64,000 nucleotides of DNA from Corynebacterium lactis. Lineage in GTDB: Bacteria; Actinomycetota; Actinomycetes; Mycobacteriales; Mycobacteriaceae. Under the pieces are notes generated by a model. The model saw nothing but the letters and a program-made list of their open reading frames with translations, was not told where the DNA came from and made no database searches. Of the stretch, positions 1 to 8,811 are shown in pieces. The stretch is from assembly GCF_900519355.1 (NCBI RefSeq), contig NZ_ULHE01000001.1, positions 744,001 through 808,000 of the forward strand, written 5' to 3'. Position numbers and translations under genes: made by a program. Numbering within the stretch: position 1 is the stretch's first letter; each line of letters starts with the position of its first letter.

Positions 1-7
1 GTAAAGC

Positions 8-460
8 CTACTTAGCTGGCTCGACCAGCTCGAGGAGGACTCCGCCAGCGTCCTTCGGGTGGACGAAGTTGATGCGGGAGCCGGCGGTGCCGATCTTCGG
101 CTCCGGGTAGAGCACGCGGGTGCCCTGCTCCTTCAGGTGAGCCATCAGCGCCTCAATGTCGGTGACGCGGACGGCGTACTGCTGGATGCCGGGGCCCTTC
201 TTGTCCAGGTACTTGGCAATCGTCGAGTCCTCGTTCAGCGGGGCGAGGATCTGAACCAGGGTGCCGCCCTCGACCTTGTCTGCCGGGCCGAGCATGGCCT
301 CGTGGACGCCCTGCTCCTCGTTGACCTCATCGTGGTAGTTCACGAAGCCCAGGTTTGCGCGGTACCACTCGACCGCGGCATCGAAATCGGGGACTGCAAC
401 GCCGACGTGGTCGACGGCGACGACGTACTTATGGGGAACTGCAATGTTCGACTCACTCAT
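8..460 (-). CDS. mce: Methylmalonyl-CoA epimerase (glyoxalase/VOC family)
   Basis: A 150-residue protein with two VOC half-domains. It should interconvert (2R)- and (2S)-methylmalonyl-CoA in propionyl-CoA metabolism in the cytoplasm. Visible metal-site positions are the His in VDHVGVAV near the N-terminus, the Gln in GGTLVQILAPL mid-protein and the Glu in GGVLLELVEP at the C-terminus. The position usually held by the second His (GIHHIA-type motif) reads GIQQYAV here. The reading frame stays open upstream to 730, but homology begins at MSESNIAVPHKY. That ATG (458-460) sits 7 nt after a TATCCT -10 box, so the mRNA is probably leaderless. It is transcribed divergently from the thiamine-binding-type gene. 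A methylmalonyl-CoA mutase is not in the window. Family assignment is firm; substrate is inferred. Confidence 0.9.
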   Translation of the reverse strand: MSESNIAVPHKYVVAVDHVGVAVPDFDAAVEWYRANLGFVNYHDEVNEEQGVHEAMLGPADKVEGGTLVQILAPLNEDSTIAKYLDKKGPGIQQYAVRVTDIEALMAHLKEQGTRVLYPEPKIGTAGSRINFVHPKDAGGVLLELVEPAK

Positions 461-467
461 GTCATCC

Positions 468-484
468 AGGATACGCGCTATCAT
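468..484. promoter_or_regulatory. Divergent -10 boxes for two leaderless genes
   Basis: TATCCT on the minus strand (468-473) lies 7 nt before the epimerase ATG. TATCAT on the plus strand (479-484) lies 7 nt before the ATG at 492. Both boxes fit in the 31-bp gap, so each -35 region must fall inside the opposite gene. Confidence 0.65.
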
Positions 485-491
485 CGGCGCC

Positions 492-791
492 ATGATTGTT
501 GCATTCTCCGTTGCCCCCACTTTTTCGGACCCCGAGCAGGGAATGGCCGAAGCCGTCGCCGAGGCGGTGCGGGTCGTACGAGAGTCCGGCCTGCCGAACG
601 AGACGAACGCGATGTTCACGCTCGTGGAGGGGGAGTGGGATGAGGTGATGGACGTGGTCAAGCGGGCCACGGAGGCCGTGACGCGCGTTAGCCCACGTAC
701 ATCCCTGGTGATCAAGGCGGACATCCGCAACGGCTACACGGGCCAACTGCGGGCGAAGGTGGAGGCCGTAGAGGAAGTGCTGGGCAATTAG
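492..791 (+). CDS. Thiamine-binding / MTH1187-YqgV family protein
   Basis: A 99-residue protein beginning MIVAFSVAPT, the typical N-terminus of the DUF77/thiamine-binding family (ferredoxin-like fold, often binding a thiazole or thiamine-like ligand). The C-terminal half contains the usual KADIR segment followed by a helix. The frame is open from 444, but the family N-terminus starts at 492 and a TATCAT box ends 7 nt before it, so 492 is taken as a leaderless start. The cellular role of the family is poorly defined, and no thiamine gene is adjacent. Confidence 0.8.
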   Translation: MIVAFSVAPTFSDPEQGMAEAVAEAVRVVRESGLPNETNAMFTLVEGEWDEVMDVVKRATEAVTRVSPRTSLVIKADIRNGYTGQLRAKVEAVEEVLGN

Positions 792-891
792 TATCCCTGC
801 CCGTCCCCAGACAGGCCCCAGACAGGCCCCTGCGGCTGGTGCCGTTTTATTGAATTACATGCGACTTTAGTTCAGGAGTAAAAGAACCCTT

Positions 892-1941
892 ATGACACAC
901 GCACATTCGCACGCACACGGTCACTCCCATTCCCACTCCCACGACGGCCACCGCGAATGTTCCACTCCGCCCCCGCCTCCGGGCACCGTGGATCTCGAAC
1001 AGATGCATCTGAAGGCTGAGGCGGAGCGCAAGCGCAAAGAGGAGATCGCGCGCGCTACCTCCGATCAGGGCGAAGGCCTACCTCCGGTGGTGGAGGTAAC
1101 CGCACAGAACCTTGAGGCTGAGGTTGTCGTCCGCTCCGAGCAGGTGCCGGTCATCGTACTCGTCGGTGCTGCCGGGGCGGCCGATTCATTGCGACTGCGC
1201 ACCGAGCTGGAGGCTATGGCTCGCGAAGCTGAGTTGAATTGGATACTCGCCTGGGTGGATGCGGACTCGCAGCCGCAGGTGGCCCGCGCCTTCGGTGTTC
1301 AGGCGCTGCCGACGGTGGTGGCGGTCGCCATGGGCAGCCCCATCGGCATGTTCGCCGGTGAGAAGACCCGCGATTGGCTCGATCAGTGGGTGGCCCAGGT
1401 CATGGAGGCCACGAATGGGCGTCTGAAGGGGCTTCCTGCCGGGACGCGCATGGCAGGGGCTGGAGCAGGGGAAGGGGCGCAGCCCGAGGCGCCGACCGAC
1501 TTCTTCGGCAACCCCGTTCCGACGTCCGATCCGCGCCTGGAGCAGGCGGAGGAGCTGCTCGCCGAGGGGAACTTCGACGCCGCCCTCTCACTCTACGATG
1601 CGATGCTGAAGTCCGAGCCCGCCAACTCGGGGCTGAAGCGCGCGCACGCCAACGTGGCCTTCTTCGCTCGCGCCGCGAAAATCGACCGCACCGCCGATCC
1701 CATCTCGCTTGCCGACGCCGCCCCCGGCGACGTCGCTGCCGCCCTCGATGCGGCGGATGTGACGATGCTCGTCGACGATCCCGCCAAGGCCCTGGATCGC
1801 CTGCTGCGGCTGCTCCCGACGGTATTTGGGAAAGACCGTGAGTCTATTAAGGAGCGGCTGCTGGAGTACCTGCTCCTCTTCGATGCGGCCGATCCGGTGG
1901 CGCTGGATGCGCGGCGGAGGATGGCCAGCGCGCTGTTCTAG
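892..1941 (+). CDS. Thioredoxin-like TPR protein (CnoX/YbbN type) with His-rich N-terminus
   Basis: A 349-residue cytoplasmic protein. Residues 1-23 are a histidine-rich tail (about ten His alternating with Ala, Ser, Gly). Residues about 65-170 are a thioredoxin fold with the cis-Pro motif ALPTVVAV, but the active-site CxxC is missing: the segment reads VGAAGAADS. Residues about 210-265 form a TPR unit (EELLAEGNFDAALSLYDAML), and the C-terminus matches the TPR bundle of CnoX-type co-chaperones. An AGGAG lies 12 nt before the ATG. The family works as a chaperone/holdase without disulfide chemistry. The His tail suggests Zn or Ni binding, which is inference. The same thioredoxin-like gene sits near glgB-glgE in mycobacteria and corynebacteria. 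Confidence 0.8.
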   Translation: MTHAHSHAHGHSHSHSHDGHRECSTPPPPPGTVDLEQMHLKAEAERKRKEEIARATSDQGEGLPPVVEVTAQNLEAEVVVRSEQVPVIVLVGAAGAADSLRLRTELEAMAREAELNWILAWVDADSQPQVARAFGVQALPTVVAVAMGSPIGMFAGEKTRDWLDQWVAQVMEATNGRLKGLPAGTRMAGAGAGEGAQPEAPTDFFGNPVPTSDPRLEQAEELLAEGNFDAALSLYDAMLKSEPANSGLKRAHANVAFFARAAKIDRTADPISLADAAPGDVAAALDAADVTMLVDDPAKALDRLLRLLPTVFGKDRESIKERLLEYLLLFDAADPVALDARRRMASALF

Positions 1942-1998
1942 GCGCCCTGCGGGGGCACAGACGCCCTGCGGGGGGGGGGCACAGACGCCCTACGGGGC
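1942..1998. repeat. Three imperfect tandem repeats with a G10 tract
   Basis: In the gap between two converging genes, the unit GCCCTGCGGGG...CACAGAC occurs at 1944-1962 (19 bp) and 1963-1986 (24 bp), and partly at 1987-1998. The second copy is longer because of a run of ten G (1970-1979), consistent with slippage. No clean terminator stem with a T-tract was seen. Confidence 0.6.
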
Positions 1999-1999
1999 C

Positions 2000-2389
2000 C
2001 TATGCGTAGGTGTAGGGCCAGTGCCCGGGAGCCATGAAGTGGTAGACGCTGCCCATCACGGTAACCATGAACACCAGCAGAAGGGTGAAGAGAAACGCCC
2101 TGGTGAAAAGGTGGCGCGCGCTGTACCAGGCGTAGAAGGCGTCCAGGCGGGCCGCCAGCCAGATATTCAGCCTTCGCGTCGGCGGGTGCACGAGGGAGAG
2201 GATGCCGAGGGCCACGAAGATGCACAGCCAGCCGGGTGCGGGGGTCGGCAGGATGATAATGCCAAATATGAGGAGGCTAAAACCTACAACCAGCAGGACG
2301 GGGGAGAGGAAGGGCCCGTACCACATGGCGCGCATGTGGACGTGGCGCCGCTGCATGCGGTCCATCAATCGGTGGACTTTCTCTTCCAT
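2000..2389 (-). CDS. PGPGW-family transmembrane protein
   Basis: A 129-residue membrane protein. A short basic cytoplasmic N-terminus precedes two hydrophobic segments around residues 25-65 with PTPAPGW between or within them, matching the actinobacterial PGPGW (TIGR02611-like) family. A basic loop (PPTRRLNIWLAARLD) follows, then a third hydrophobic segment near residues 93-113. GCGAGG lies 5 nt before the ATG. It is convergent with the thioredoxin-like gene and lies upstream of the glgB 3' end. Function is unknown for the family. Confidence 0.75.
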   Translation of the reverse strand: MEEKVHRLMDRMQRRHVHMRAMWYGPFLSPVLLVVGFSLLIFGIIILPTPAPGWLCIFVALGILSLVHPPTRRLNIWLAARLDAFYAWYSARHLFTRAFLFTLLLVFMVTVMGSVYHFMAPGHWPYTYA

Positions 2390-2510
2390 TGCACCTCGCC
2401 TTCGTAAGGCTCTCGTCGCGGGGCCGTCCCGAGATTGAATTCGAGTCCCCTTATTCTGCCATCTTCGCGCTCGCGGGGCCGGCGAAAGGGGGAAAGCTTC
2501 GGCACGACGA

Positions 2511-2551
2511 CGGCAGCTCCCCGGCCGAAAAGTCCGGCCGGGGAGCTGCCG
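2511..2551 (-). terminator. 17-bp perfect hairpin after glgB
   Basis: Arms 2511-2527 and 2535-2551 are perfectly complementary (17 bp, GC-rich) around a 7-nt loop. It lies 58 nt past the glgB stop. No T-tract follows on either strand, so it is an I-shaped, U-less terminator candidate or an mRNA-stabilising hairpin. Confidence 0.6.
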
Positions 2552-2608
2552 CGCCTGTTCAGAGCCTCGTTGCGGGGCTGGTCGACGAGTGAGTCGACGA
2601 GTGGCCGC

Positions 2609-4804
2609 CTAGCCCTGCCACTTCAGCCACACGGCGGTGTGGGCGGGGATCACGAGGTCCGCGGAGTACGTCTGGCCGTTCCAGCCGGACTCGACCGCGG
2701 TGACGGCGCCGTTTTCGCCGTAGCCGGAGCCTTCGTAGCGGGTGGAGTTGGTATTGATGACCTCCTGCCAGGTGCCGCCCTTCGGCAGGCCGATCTTGTA
2801 GACCTCCTGCGTCTGGCCGGAGAGGTTGAACACGCAGGCCATGGTGGAGCCGTCCGCGCCGTAGCGCAGGAAGGACACGACGTTGTTGCCGGAGTCATCC
2901 GCGTTAATCCACTGGAAGCCCTCCGGGCGATCGTCCTGGCTGAACAGGGCGGGGCTGTCCTTATAGACTGCGTTGATGTCCTTGACCAGGAGCTGGATGC
3001 CGCGGTGGAACTCGCCACCCCAGCCTTCCAGGTTGTCCCACGCGACCGACTCGTCGTGGTTCCACTCGCGGTTCTGGCCGAGATCCTGGCCCTGGAACAG
3101 CAGCTGCTTGCCGGGGTGAGCCCACATGAAGGACAGGAAGGAGCGCAGGCCTGCGGCCTTGTCCCAGTCGCCGCCGGGCATGCGCTCCCACAGGGAACCC
3201 TTGCCGTGGACGACCTCGTCGTGGCTAATCGGGAGGATGAACTTCTCCGAGTAGGCGTAGACCATCGCGAAGGTCAGCTCGTGGTGGTGGTAGGAGCGGT
3301 AGACCGGGTCGTTGCCGAAGTACTCCAGGGTGTCGTTCATCCAGCCCATGTTCCACTTCATGGAGAAGCCCAGGCCACCGTTGTCGGTGGAGGCCGTCAC
3401 GCCCGGCCAGGAGGTGGACTCTTCGGCCACGGTCAGGAAGCCCTTGTGGTGCTTGTGCACCGTCGCGTTGAATTCCTGCAGGAACTGCACGGCGTCGAGG
3501 TTTTCGCGGCCGCCGTACTGGTTCGGCAGCCACTCGCCCTCGTTGCGGGAGTAGTCCAGGTAGAGCATGGAGGCCACGGCGTCGACGCGGAGGCCGTCGA
3601 TGTGGAACTCCTCGGCCCAGTACAGGGCGTTGGCGTAGAGGAAGTTACGCACCTCGTTGCGGCCGAAGTCGAAGACGTAGGTGCCCCAGTCGCGCTGCTC
3701 ACCGCGGCGCCAGTCCGGGTGCTCGTAGCAGGCCGTGCCGTCGAAGCGGGCGAGCGCGAACTCGTCCTTCGGGAAGTGACCCGGCACCCAGTCCATGATG
3801 ACGCCGATACCCGCGGCGTGGAAGGCGTCGACAAGCGCGCGGAACTGATCCGGGGTTCCGAAGCGGGAGGTCGGGGCGTAGTAGCCGGTGACCTGGTAGC
3901 CCCAGGAACCGGAGAAGGGGTGCTCGGAGACGGGCAGGAACTCGACGTGGGTGTAGCCCATGTCGACGACGTAGCGGACTAGCTGCTCCGCCATGACCTC
4001 GTAGGACAGGCCCTGCTTCCAGGAACCGAGGTGAACCTCGTAGATGGAGATCGGCTGGTCGTTCCAGTTGACCTGGGCACGCTTCTCCATCCACTCGGCG
4101 TCGCGCCAGGTGTACTCGGTCTCGGTGACGATGGAACCGGTGGCAGGAGGGAGCTCCGCCGCGCGGGCCATCGGGTCGGCCTTGTCACGGCGCTGGCCCT
4201 CCGGGGTGGTGATGGCGAACTTGTAGACATCGCCGACGCCGACGCCGGGGATAAACAGCTCCCAGATGCCAGCCCCGCCCATGGAGCGCATCGGGTACTG
4301 CGCGCCGTTCCACATGCAGAAGTCGCCGATGACGGCCACACCCTGGGCATTCGGGGCCCAGACGGTAAAGGAGGTGCCCTCGACGGTGCCCATCTCGGTC
4401 TCGTAGGTGTGGGTATGAGCGCCGAGGACCTTCCACAGCTCCTCATGGCGGCCCTCGCCGATCAGGTGGAGATCGCCCTCGCCGATGGTGGGCAGGAAAC
4501 GGTAGCCGTCCGCACGCTCGACCACGTCGCCGGACTCCCACGTGATGCGGAAGCGGTAGTCGAAATCGTCGCCTCCCGGGACCAGCGCGGCGAAGACGGA
4601 ATCGCCGAGATCTTCAGCCTCGAACTCGCCCCGGGTGGTCACGACGGTCACCGACTTAGCCCCAAAGAGCCTGGTCCTAACCACGGTGTCGCCGTCGATG
4701 ACATGCGCGCCGTACTGGCTGTGCGGGTCGTAGTGAGTGCAAAAGTGCAGTCGCTCCATATCGCCCGGAGAAATTGCAAGGCGGGGATCTGTGTGGACTC
4801 CCAT
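2609..4804 (-). CDS. glgB: 1,4-alpha-glucan branching enzyme GlgB
   Basis: A 731-residue GH13 branching enzyme that makes alpha-1,6 branches in glycogen or alpha-glucan. The N-terminal CBM48-type region contains the [15 protein letters not shown] motif. The catalytic barrel carries [12 protein letters not shown] (nucleophile Asp), [11 protein letters not shown] (acid/base Glu) and [14 protein letters not shown] (third carboxylate). The C-terminal beta domain ends in AVWLKW. An in-frame ATG at 4849 exists, but AAGGA lies 6 nt before the ATG at 4802-4804, giving a length that matches the corynebacterial enzyme. It follows glgE on the same strand after 120 bp, as in mycobacteria and C. glutamicum, so it is probably part of the maltose-1-phosphate pathway. 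Confidence 0.97.
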   Translation of the reverse strand: MGVHTDPRLAISPGDMERLHFCTHYDPHSQYGAHVIDGDTVVRTRLFGAKSVTVVTTRGEFEAEDLGDSVFAALVPGGDDFDYRFRITWESGDVVERADGYRFLPTIGEGDLHLIGEGRHEELWKVLGAHTHTYETEMGTVEGTSFTVWAPNAQGVAVIGDFCMWNGAQYPMRSMGGAGIWELFIPGVGVGDVYKFAITTPEGQRRDKADPMARAAELPPATGSIVTETEYTWRDAEWMEKRAQVNWNDQPISIYEVHLGSWKQGLSYEVMAEQLVRYVVDMGYTHVEFLPVSEHPFSGSWGYQVTGYYAPTSRFGTPDQFRALVDAFHAAGIGVIMDWVPGHFPKDEFALARFDGTACYEHPDWRRGEQRDWGTYVFDFGRNEVRNFLYANALYWAEEFHIDGLRVDAVASMLYLDYSRNEGEWLPNQYGGRENLDAVQFLQEFNATVHKHHKGFLTVAEESTSWPGVTASTDNGGLGFSMKWNMGWMNDTLEYFGNDPVYRSYHHHELTFAMVYAYSEKFILPISHDEVVHGKGSLWERMPGGDWDKAAGLRSFLSFMWAHPGKQLLFQGQDLGQNREWNHDESVAWDNLEGWGGEFHRGIQLLVKDINAVYKDSPALFSQDDRPEGFQWINADDSGNNVVSFLRYGADGSTMACVFNLSGQTQEVYKIGLPKGGTWQEVINTNSTRYEGSGYGENGAVTAVESGWNGQTYSADLVIPAHTAVWLKWQG

Positions 4805-4924
4805 GGAAGGTCCTTCCGAGATAGCGGATTGAGAGGGTAAAAGTTTCATCTAGGCCCCCAGCCTAATGACAATCGCTGCGGGCAATCGCCGGGCCGGGGA
4901 GCTGGTGGGGGTGCCGAGGCGCTG

Positions 4925-6955
4925 CTAGCCCTCGTAGTCAGGAACCTCGCGCCAGGCCAGCTTGTACCGCAGGCCTTCGGAAACCTCCGGAAGCTTCACG
5001 ACGTGAGCGACGTTGCTCCACGGTTCGAGGCGGATGAAGTTGTCGCGGCCCCAGTTGAAGGTCGAGCCCGTAATGAGGTCGGTGACATCCATGCGGTCGT
5101 GGTTGCGGTGTCCGACGCGGTCCATGTCGATGTGCAGGGTGCCCTCCTGCGCATTCCACGGGTCCAGGTTGATGACGACCAGGATGCAGTCGCCCGTGAC
5201 CGGGTCCAGCTTGGAGTAGGCCAGCAGGTTGTCGTTATCGACCTGGTGGAAGTGCAGGGTGCGCAGCTGCTGCAGCGCAGGATGCTCGCGGCGCAGCTGG
5301 TTCAGGGTTGCGATGAACGGCTCCAGGGAGTTGCCGGTGGCCAGCGCCTGGTCGTAGTCGCGGTGGCGGAGCTGGTACTTCTCGCTGTCCAGGTACTCCT
5401 CCGAGCCATCCTTGACGGGCACGTTTTCGAAGAGCTCGAAGCCGGAGTACATGCCCCACAGCGGGGACATGGTTGCGGCCAGCGCCGCGCGAATCGCGAA
5501 CGCGCCTCGGCCGCCCTTGACCAGGAACTCGTGGAGAATATCCGGGGTGTTGACCCACAGCGACGGCCGCGCGATGTCGGCGTGGCGGGCGATTTCCTGC
5601 CCGAACTTGGTCAGCTCCTTCTTCGTCGTCTTCCACGGGAAGTAAATGTAGGACTGGGTGAATCCGGCCTTGGCCAGCCCGTAGAGACGGGCCGGCGAGG
5701 TGAAGGCCTCGGCCAGGAAGAGAACCTCCGGGTTGGTCTCGTGGACGGTCTCGATCAGCCACTCCCAGAAGTTGCCGGGCTTGGTGTGCGGATTGTCGAC
5801 GCGGAAGACCTTGACGCCACGCTTGATCCAGAACTTCACGACGCGCAGGACCTCGTCGTAGAGCCCCTTCGGATCGTTGTCGAAGTTCAGCGGGTAGATG
5901 TCCTGGTACTTCTTCGGCGGGTTTTCGGCGTAGGCGATGGTGCCGTCGGGAAGCACGGTGAACCAGTCCGGGTGCTTCGCGGCCCACGGGTGATCCGGGG
6001 CGCACTGCAGCGCCAGGTCGATGGCGACCTCGAGGTCGCGCTCCTTCGCCGCGGCCATGAACTCCTTGAACGCGGCCTCGCCGCCGAGCTTGGGGTGGAT
6101 GGCGTCGTGGCCGCCGTCTGCGGAGCCGATGGCCCAGGGCGAGCCCACGTCGGTCGGCTCAGGGGTCAGAGTGTTGTTGCGGCCCTTGCGGTTGATCTCG
6201 CCGATCGGGTGAATCGGCGGCAGATAGACGGTGTCGAAGCCCATGCGCTTGGCGCGATCGAGCTGCGGGATGGCGGTCTTGAACGTGCCATGCAGGAGCT
6301 CACCGTGCTCGCCGAAGCCGCCGTTGGAACGCGGGAAGAACTCGTACCAGGACGAGTACAGGGCCTCGCGCCGGTCGACCTTGATCTTGCGCGTCTTGCC
6401 ACGGGTTAGCAGATCGCGAACCGGGTGCGCCTGCAGGATGGCGCGTGTTTCGTCGGAAAGCGCGGCGGCGATGCGCGCGCGCAGGTCCCCGTCCCCGCGG
6501 AGGCCAGCTGCGACGGAGCGCAGGTGGTTGCGGTACACGGCGGCCGCTGAGGTGGCGGCGCGGTCGAAGAGGCGGGCGCCGATTTCGAGGTCGTTGGCGA
6601 GTTCCTCCTCGCTCTGACCGGCCTCGTACTTCTTGGTGATGGCATTGCGCCAGGTGGCCATCGGGTCGGACCAGGCGTCAATACGGATGGTCCACAGGCC
6701 GGGCACGTCCGGAACGAAGATGGCGTTGACCTGGTTCGGGTCGTGGTCGGAGAAGTGCATGGGCACGCGCTGGGATCGCGAGGCGAAAGCAGACTCCTTC
6801 GGACCCTTGACGTTCAGCGTGGCGTTCAGGGCGTCATGGCCCTCACGCCAGACGACGGCAAATGCTGGAACGACTTCGCCAACTACGGCCTTTGACGGGG
6901 TAGCCCCACCGTTTACTTGGGGGCGAATGTCATCGATACCAATTCGGCCAGTCAT
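4925..6955 (-). CDS. glgE: Alpha-1,4-glucan:maltose-1-phosphate maltosyltransferase GlgE
   Basis: A 676-residue GH13 subfamily 3 enzyme that extends alpha-1,4-glucan using maltose 1-phosphate. An N-terminal beta domain (RIGIDDIRPQVNGG onward) and helical insert precede the barrel motif FDTVYLPPIHPIG. Catalytic residues lie in VKVFRVDNPHTKPGNFWEWL (Asp nucleophile) and VLFLAEAFTSPA (Glu). The frame is open to 7060, but AGGAG precedes the ATG at 6953-6955 by about 9 nt and the family N-terminus starts there. It is upstream of glgB on the same strand and divergent from an ABC ATPase. No treS, pep2/mak or glgM is in the window, so the maltose-1-phosphate donor must come from elsewhere. Confidence 0.97.
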   Translation of the reverse strand: MTGRIGIDDIRPQVNGGATPSKAVVGEVVPAFAVVWREGHDALNATLNVKGPKESAFASRSQRVPMHFSDHDPNQVNAIFVPDVPGLWTIRIDAWSDPMATWRNAITKKYEAGQSEEELANDLEIGARLFDRAATSAAAVYRNHLRSVAAGLRGDGDLRARIAAALSDETRAILQAHPVRDLLTRGKTRKIKVDRREALYSSWYEFFPRSNGGFGEHGELLHGTFKTAIPQLDRAKRMGFDTVYLPPIHPIGEINRKGRNNTLTPEPTDVGSPWAIGSADGGHDAIHPKLGGEAAFKEFMAAAKERDLEVAIDLALQCAPDHPWAAKHPDWFTVLPDGTIAYAENPPKKYQDIYPLNFDNDPKGLYDEVLRVVKFWIKRGVKVFRVDNPHTKPGNFWEWLIETVHETNPEVLFLAEAFTSPARLYGLAKAGFTQSYIYFPWKTTKKELTKFGQEIARHADIARPSLWVNTPDILHEFLVKGGRGAFAIRAALAATMSPLWGMYSGFELFENVPVKDGSEEYLDSEKYQLRHRDYDQALATGNSLEPFIATLNQLRREHPALQQLRTLHFHQVDNDNLLAYSKLDPVTGDCILVVINLDPWNAQEGTLHIDMDRVGHRNHDRMDVTDLITGSTFNWGRDNFIRLEPWSNVAHVVKLPEVSEGLRYKLAWREVPDYEG

Positions 6956-7095
6956 GAAAGGCGATCTCCTCTTTTCCTGGGCTACCGCGAGGGAATTTCC
7001 TTCTGGGTGCCCGAGTGAACTCGATTTGCTCCCCATCGAGAGTAGTTGAGGATGTTTCATCGCACATTTGGGGCGGGATAGGGCACGATAGAGAT

Positions 7096-7929
7096 GTGTC
7101 TGAATTGGAAGAAGAATTCAACGAAGATCTCCTGCTGGATTTTCGTGGTGTAAACCTGATCCGTGGTGGCCGAACCCTGGTCGGGCCCGTTGACTGGCAA
7201 GTCGAGTTGGACGAGCGCTGGGTCATCTTGGGGCCGAACGGCGCTGGAAAGACCTCACTCATGCGCATGGCTGCGGCCGAGGAGTTCCCGAGTTCAGGGG
7301 TGGCCTACGTTATGGGCGAGCGGATCGGCAAGACGGATATGCGCGACCTGCGCACGATGATTGGCCTGACCTCCTCGGCCATCGCGCACCGCATCCCCAA
7401 CGAGGAGAAGGTCGCGGACCTGGTTATCTCCGCCTCCTACTCGGTGCTGGGCCGCTGGCGCGAGACCTACGAGGAGATGGACTTCAACCAGGCTGCAGAG
7501 ATCCTCGAGCAGATGGGAGCCGAGCATCTCGCCGACCGCACGTGGGGGACGCTGTCTGAGGGCGAGCGCAAGCGCGTCCTCATCGCCCGCGCCATGATGG
7601 TCAACCCGGAGCTGCTGCTTCTCGACGAGCCCGGAGCCGGCCTCGACCTGGGCGGCCGCGAGGACCTGGTCGGCTACCTGGGGGAGCTGGCCCTCGACCC
7701 GGACGCGCCGGCGATGGTGATGATTACCCACCACGTCGAGGAGATTCCCTACGGCTTCACCCACGCCATGCTTCTCGACGAGGGCGCCGTGGTGGCGCAG
7801 GGCCTGATCGGTGACGTTCTCACCGCGGAGAACCTGTCGAAGGCCTTCCATCAGCAGATCGCCGTCGACCGCATTGACGGGCGCTACTTCGCGCGCCGGG
7901 CGCGGGGGCGTGCGGCGCACCGCAAGTAG
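7096..7929 (+). CDS. ABC transporter ATP-binding protein
   Basis: A 277-residue soluble ATPase. The Walker A is LGPNGAGKTS, the signature is TLSEGERKRV (an E replaces the usual G of LSGG), the Walker B is LLLLDEPGAGLD and the switch His is in MITHHVEEIPYG. The DEPGAGLD and HHVEEIPYGFTH motifs are typical of ATPases lacking a partner permease in the same operon (ModF/YlmA-like). No membrane subunit is adjacent, so a regulatory or translation role is as likely as transport. The start is taken as GTG 7096, since homology begins after SELEEEF. The ribosome-binding site is weak and the true start could lie slightly downstream. A NUDIX gene follows after 58 bp. Confidence 0.85.
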   Translation: MSELEEEFNEDLLLDFRGVNLIRGGRTLVGPVDWQVELDERWVILGPNGAGKTSLMRMAAAEEFPSSGVAYVMGERIGKTDMRDLRTMIGLTSSAIAHRIPNEEKVADLVISASYSVLGRWRETYEEMDFNQAAEILEQMGAEHLADRTWGTLSEGERKRVLIARAMMVNPELLLLDEPGAGLDLGGREDLVGYLGELALDPDAPAMVMITHHVEEIPYGFTHAMLLDEGAVVAQGLIGDVLTAENLSKAFHQQIAVDRIDGRYFARRARGRAAHRK

Positions 7930-7987
7930 TAGCAGGCAGCAGCGAGAAGCAGTAGAGGTAGTTGAAGAAGTAGAGGAGGGCTACGAG

Positions 7988-8809
7988 GTGAGCCAGCAAT
8001 CTTCCGAACCGGCGGTCCCGCGCCTGGCGGCAACCGTCCTTCTGCTCCGGGACACCGACAGGGGCGTCGAGGTCTACGTGCAGGAGCGCGTGTCCTCCAT
8101 GCGGTTTGCGGCGAACATGACGGTATTCCCGGGCGGCGGCGTCGATTCGCGGGATTTCCCCAGTGCAGCGGGCTCGGACGGGGCCCAGTCCTTCTCCGAC
8201 GGCGACTACGCCACGGCGCTGGGTGCCGCCCCCGACACTGCGCACGCGCTGGTGTGCGCCGCCGTCCGCGAGACCTTCGAGGAGACCGGAACGCTGCTGG
8301 CCAGGCATAGCGACGGGCGCGTCGTCTCCGACTCCTCGCGCTACCACGCCCAGCGGGGTCAACTGGAGGCCCACGAGCTGTCCTTCTCCGCGTTTTTGGC
8401 CGAGGAGCAGCTGGTGCTGGACCCCAGCCTCATCCGGCCCTGGGCCAACTGGGTTACGCCCGCGACCCAGCCGATCCGCTACGACACCTACTTCTTCCTG
8501 GCCGCGCACCCGGAGGGGCAGGTCGCCGACGGCAACACCTCCGAGGCCTCCTCGACGGGCTGGTTCCGGCCCTCGTCCATCCTGGATGGCTGGCGCCGCG
8601 AGGTGATCGGTCTGATGCCCCCGACGTGGGCGGAGCTAAAGCGCGTCGAGCAGTTTTCCACAGTCCGGCAAGCGCTCGAGGCCGCGGCGACGCAGCCCGT
8701 GCGCCGCACGAGCAGCGATTTCCTCGAAGAACCCTTTATGGACGAGTACTTCGCGGTCGCGACGCATATGGGGCACCTGCGCCGACGCAGCCCCGAGCGG
8801 GGAGCGTAG
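7988..8809 (+). CDS. NUDIX hydrolase with split Nudix box (NUDT19-like)
   Basis: A 273-residue protein. The N-terminal beta strand (RLAATVLLLRDTDRGVEVYVQER) and FPGGGVD lead into the Nudix box, whose Glu half (AAVRETFEETGTLLA) is separated from the Gly half by about 45 residues. Such an insertion is known from the NUDT7/8/19 CoA-diphosphatase-like branch. The substrate may be a CoA ester or another nucleoside diphosphate derivative, which is inference. AGGAGG lies 8-9 nt before GTG 7988. The stop is only 2 nt before the next GTG, so it is co-transcribed with the methyltransferase. Confidence 0.85.
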   Translation: MSQQSSEPAVPRLAATVLLLRDTDRGVEVYVQERVSSMRFAANMTVFPGGGVDSRDFPSAAGSDGAQSFSDGDYATALGAAPDTAHALVCAAVRETFEETGTLLARHSDGRVVSDSSRYHAQRGQLEAHELSFSAFLAEEQLVLDPSLIRPWANWVTPATQPIRYDTYFFLAAHPEGQVADGNTSEASSTGWFRPSSILDGWRREVIGLMPPTWAELKRVEQFSTVRQALEAAATQPVRRTSSDFLEEPFMDEYFAVATHMGHLRRRSPERGA

Positions 8810-8811
8810 CG

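Noticed and set aside
2431..2463. tRNA-like TTCGAGTCCC and TCTGCCA sequence
   Set aside because: No T-stem pairing and no 5' acceptor arm at the right distance.
2435..3982. Long open frames antisense to glgB, glgE (5003-6409) and gatCA (23264-25075)
   Set aside because: They mirror the codon structure of a GC-rich gene on the other strand, show no domain and lack ribosome-binding sites.
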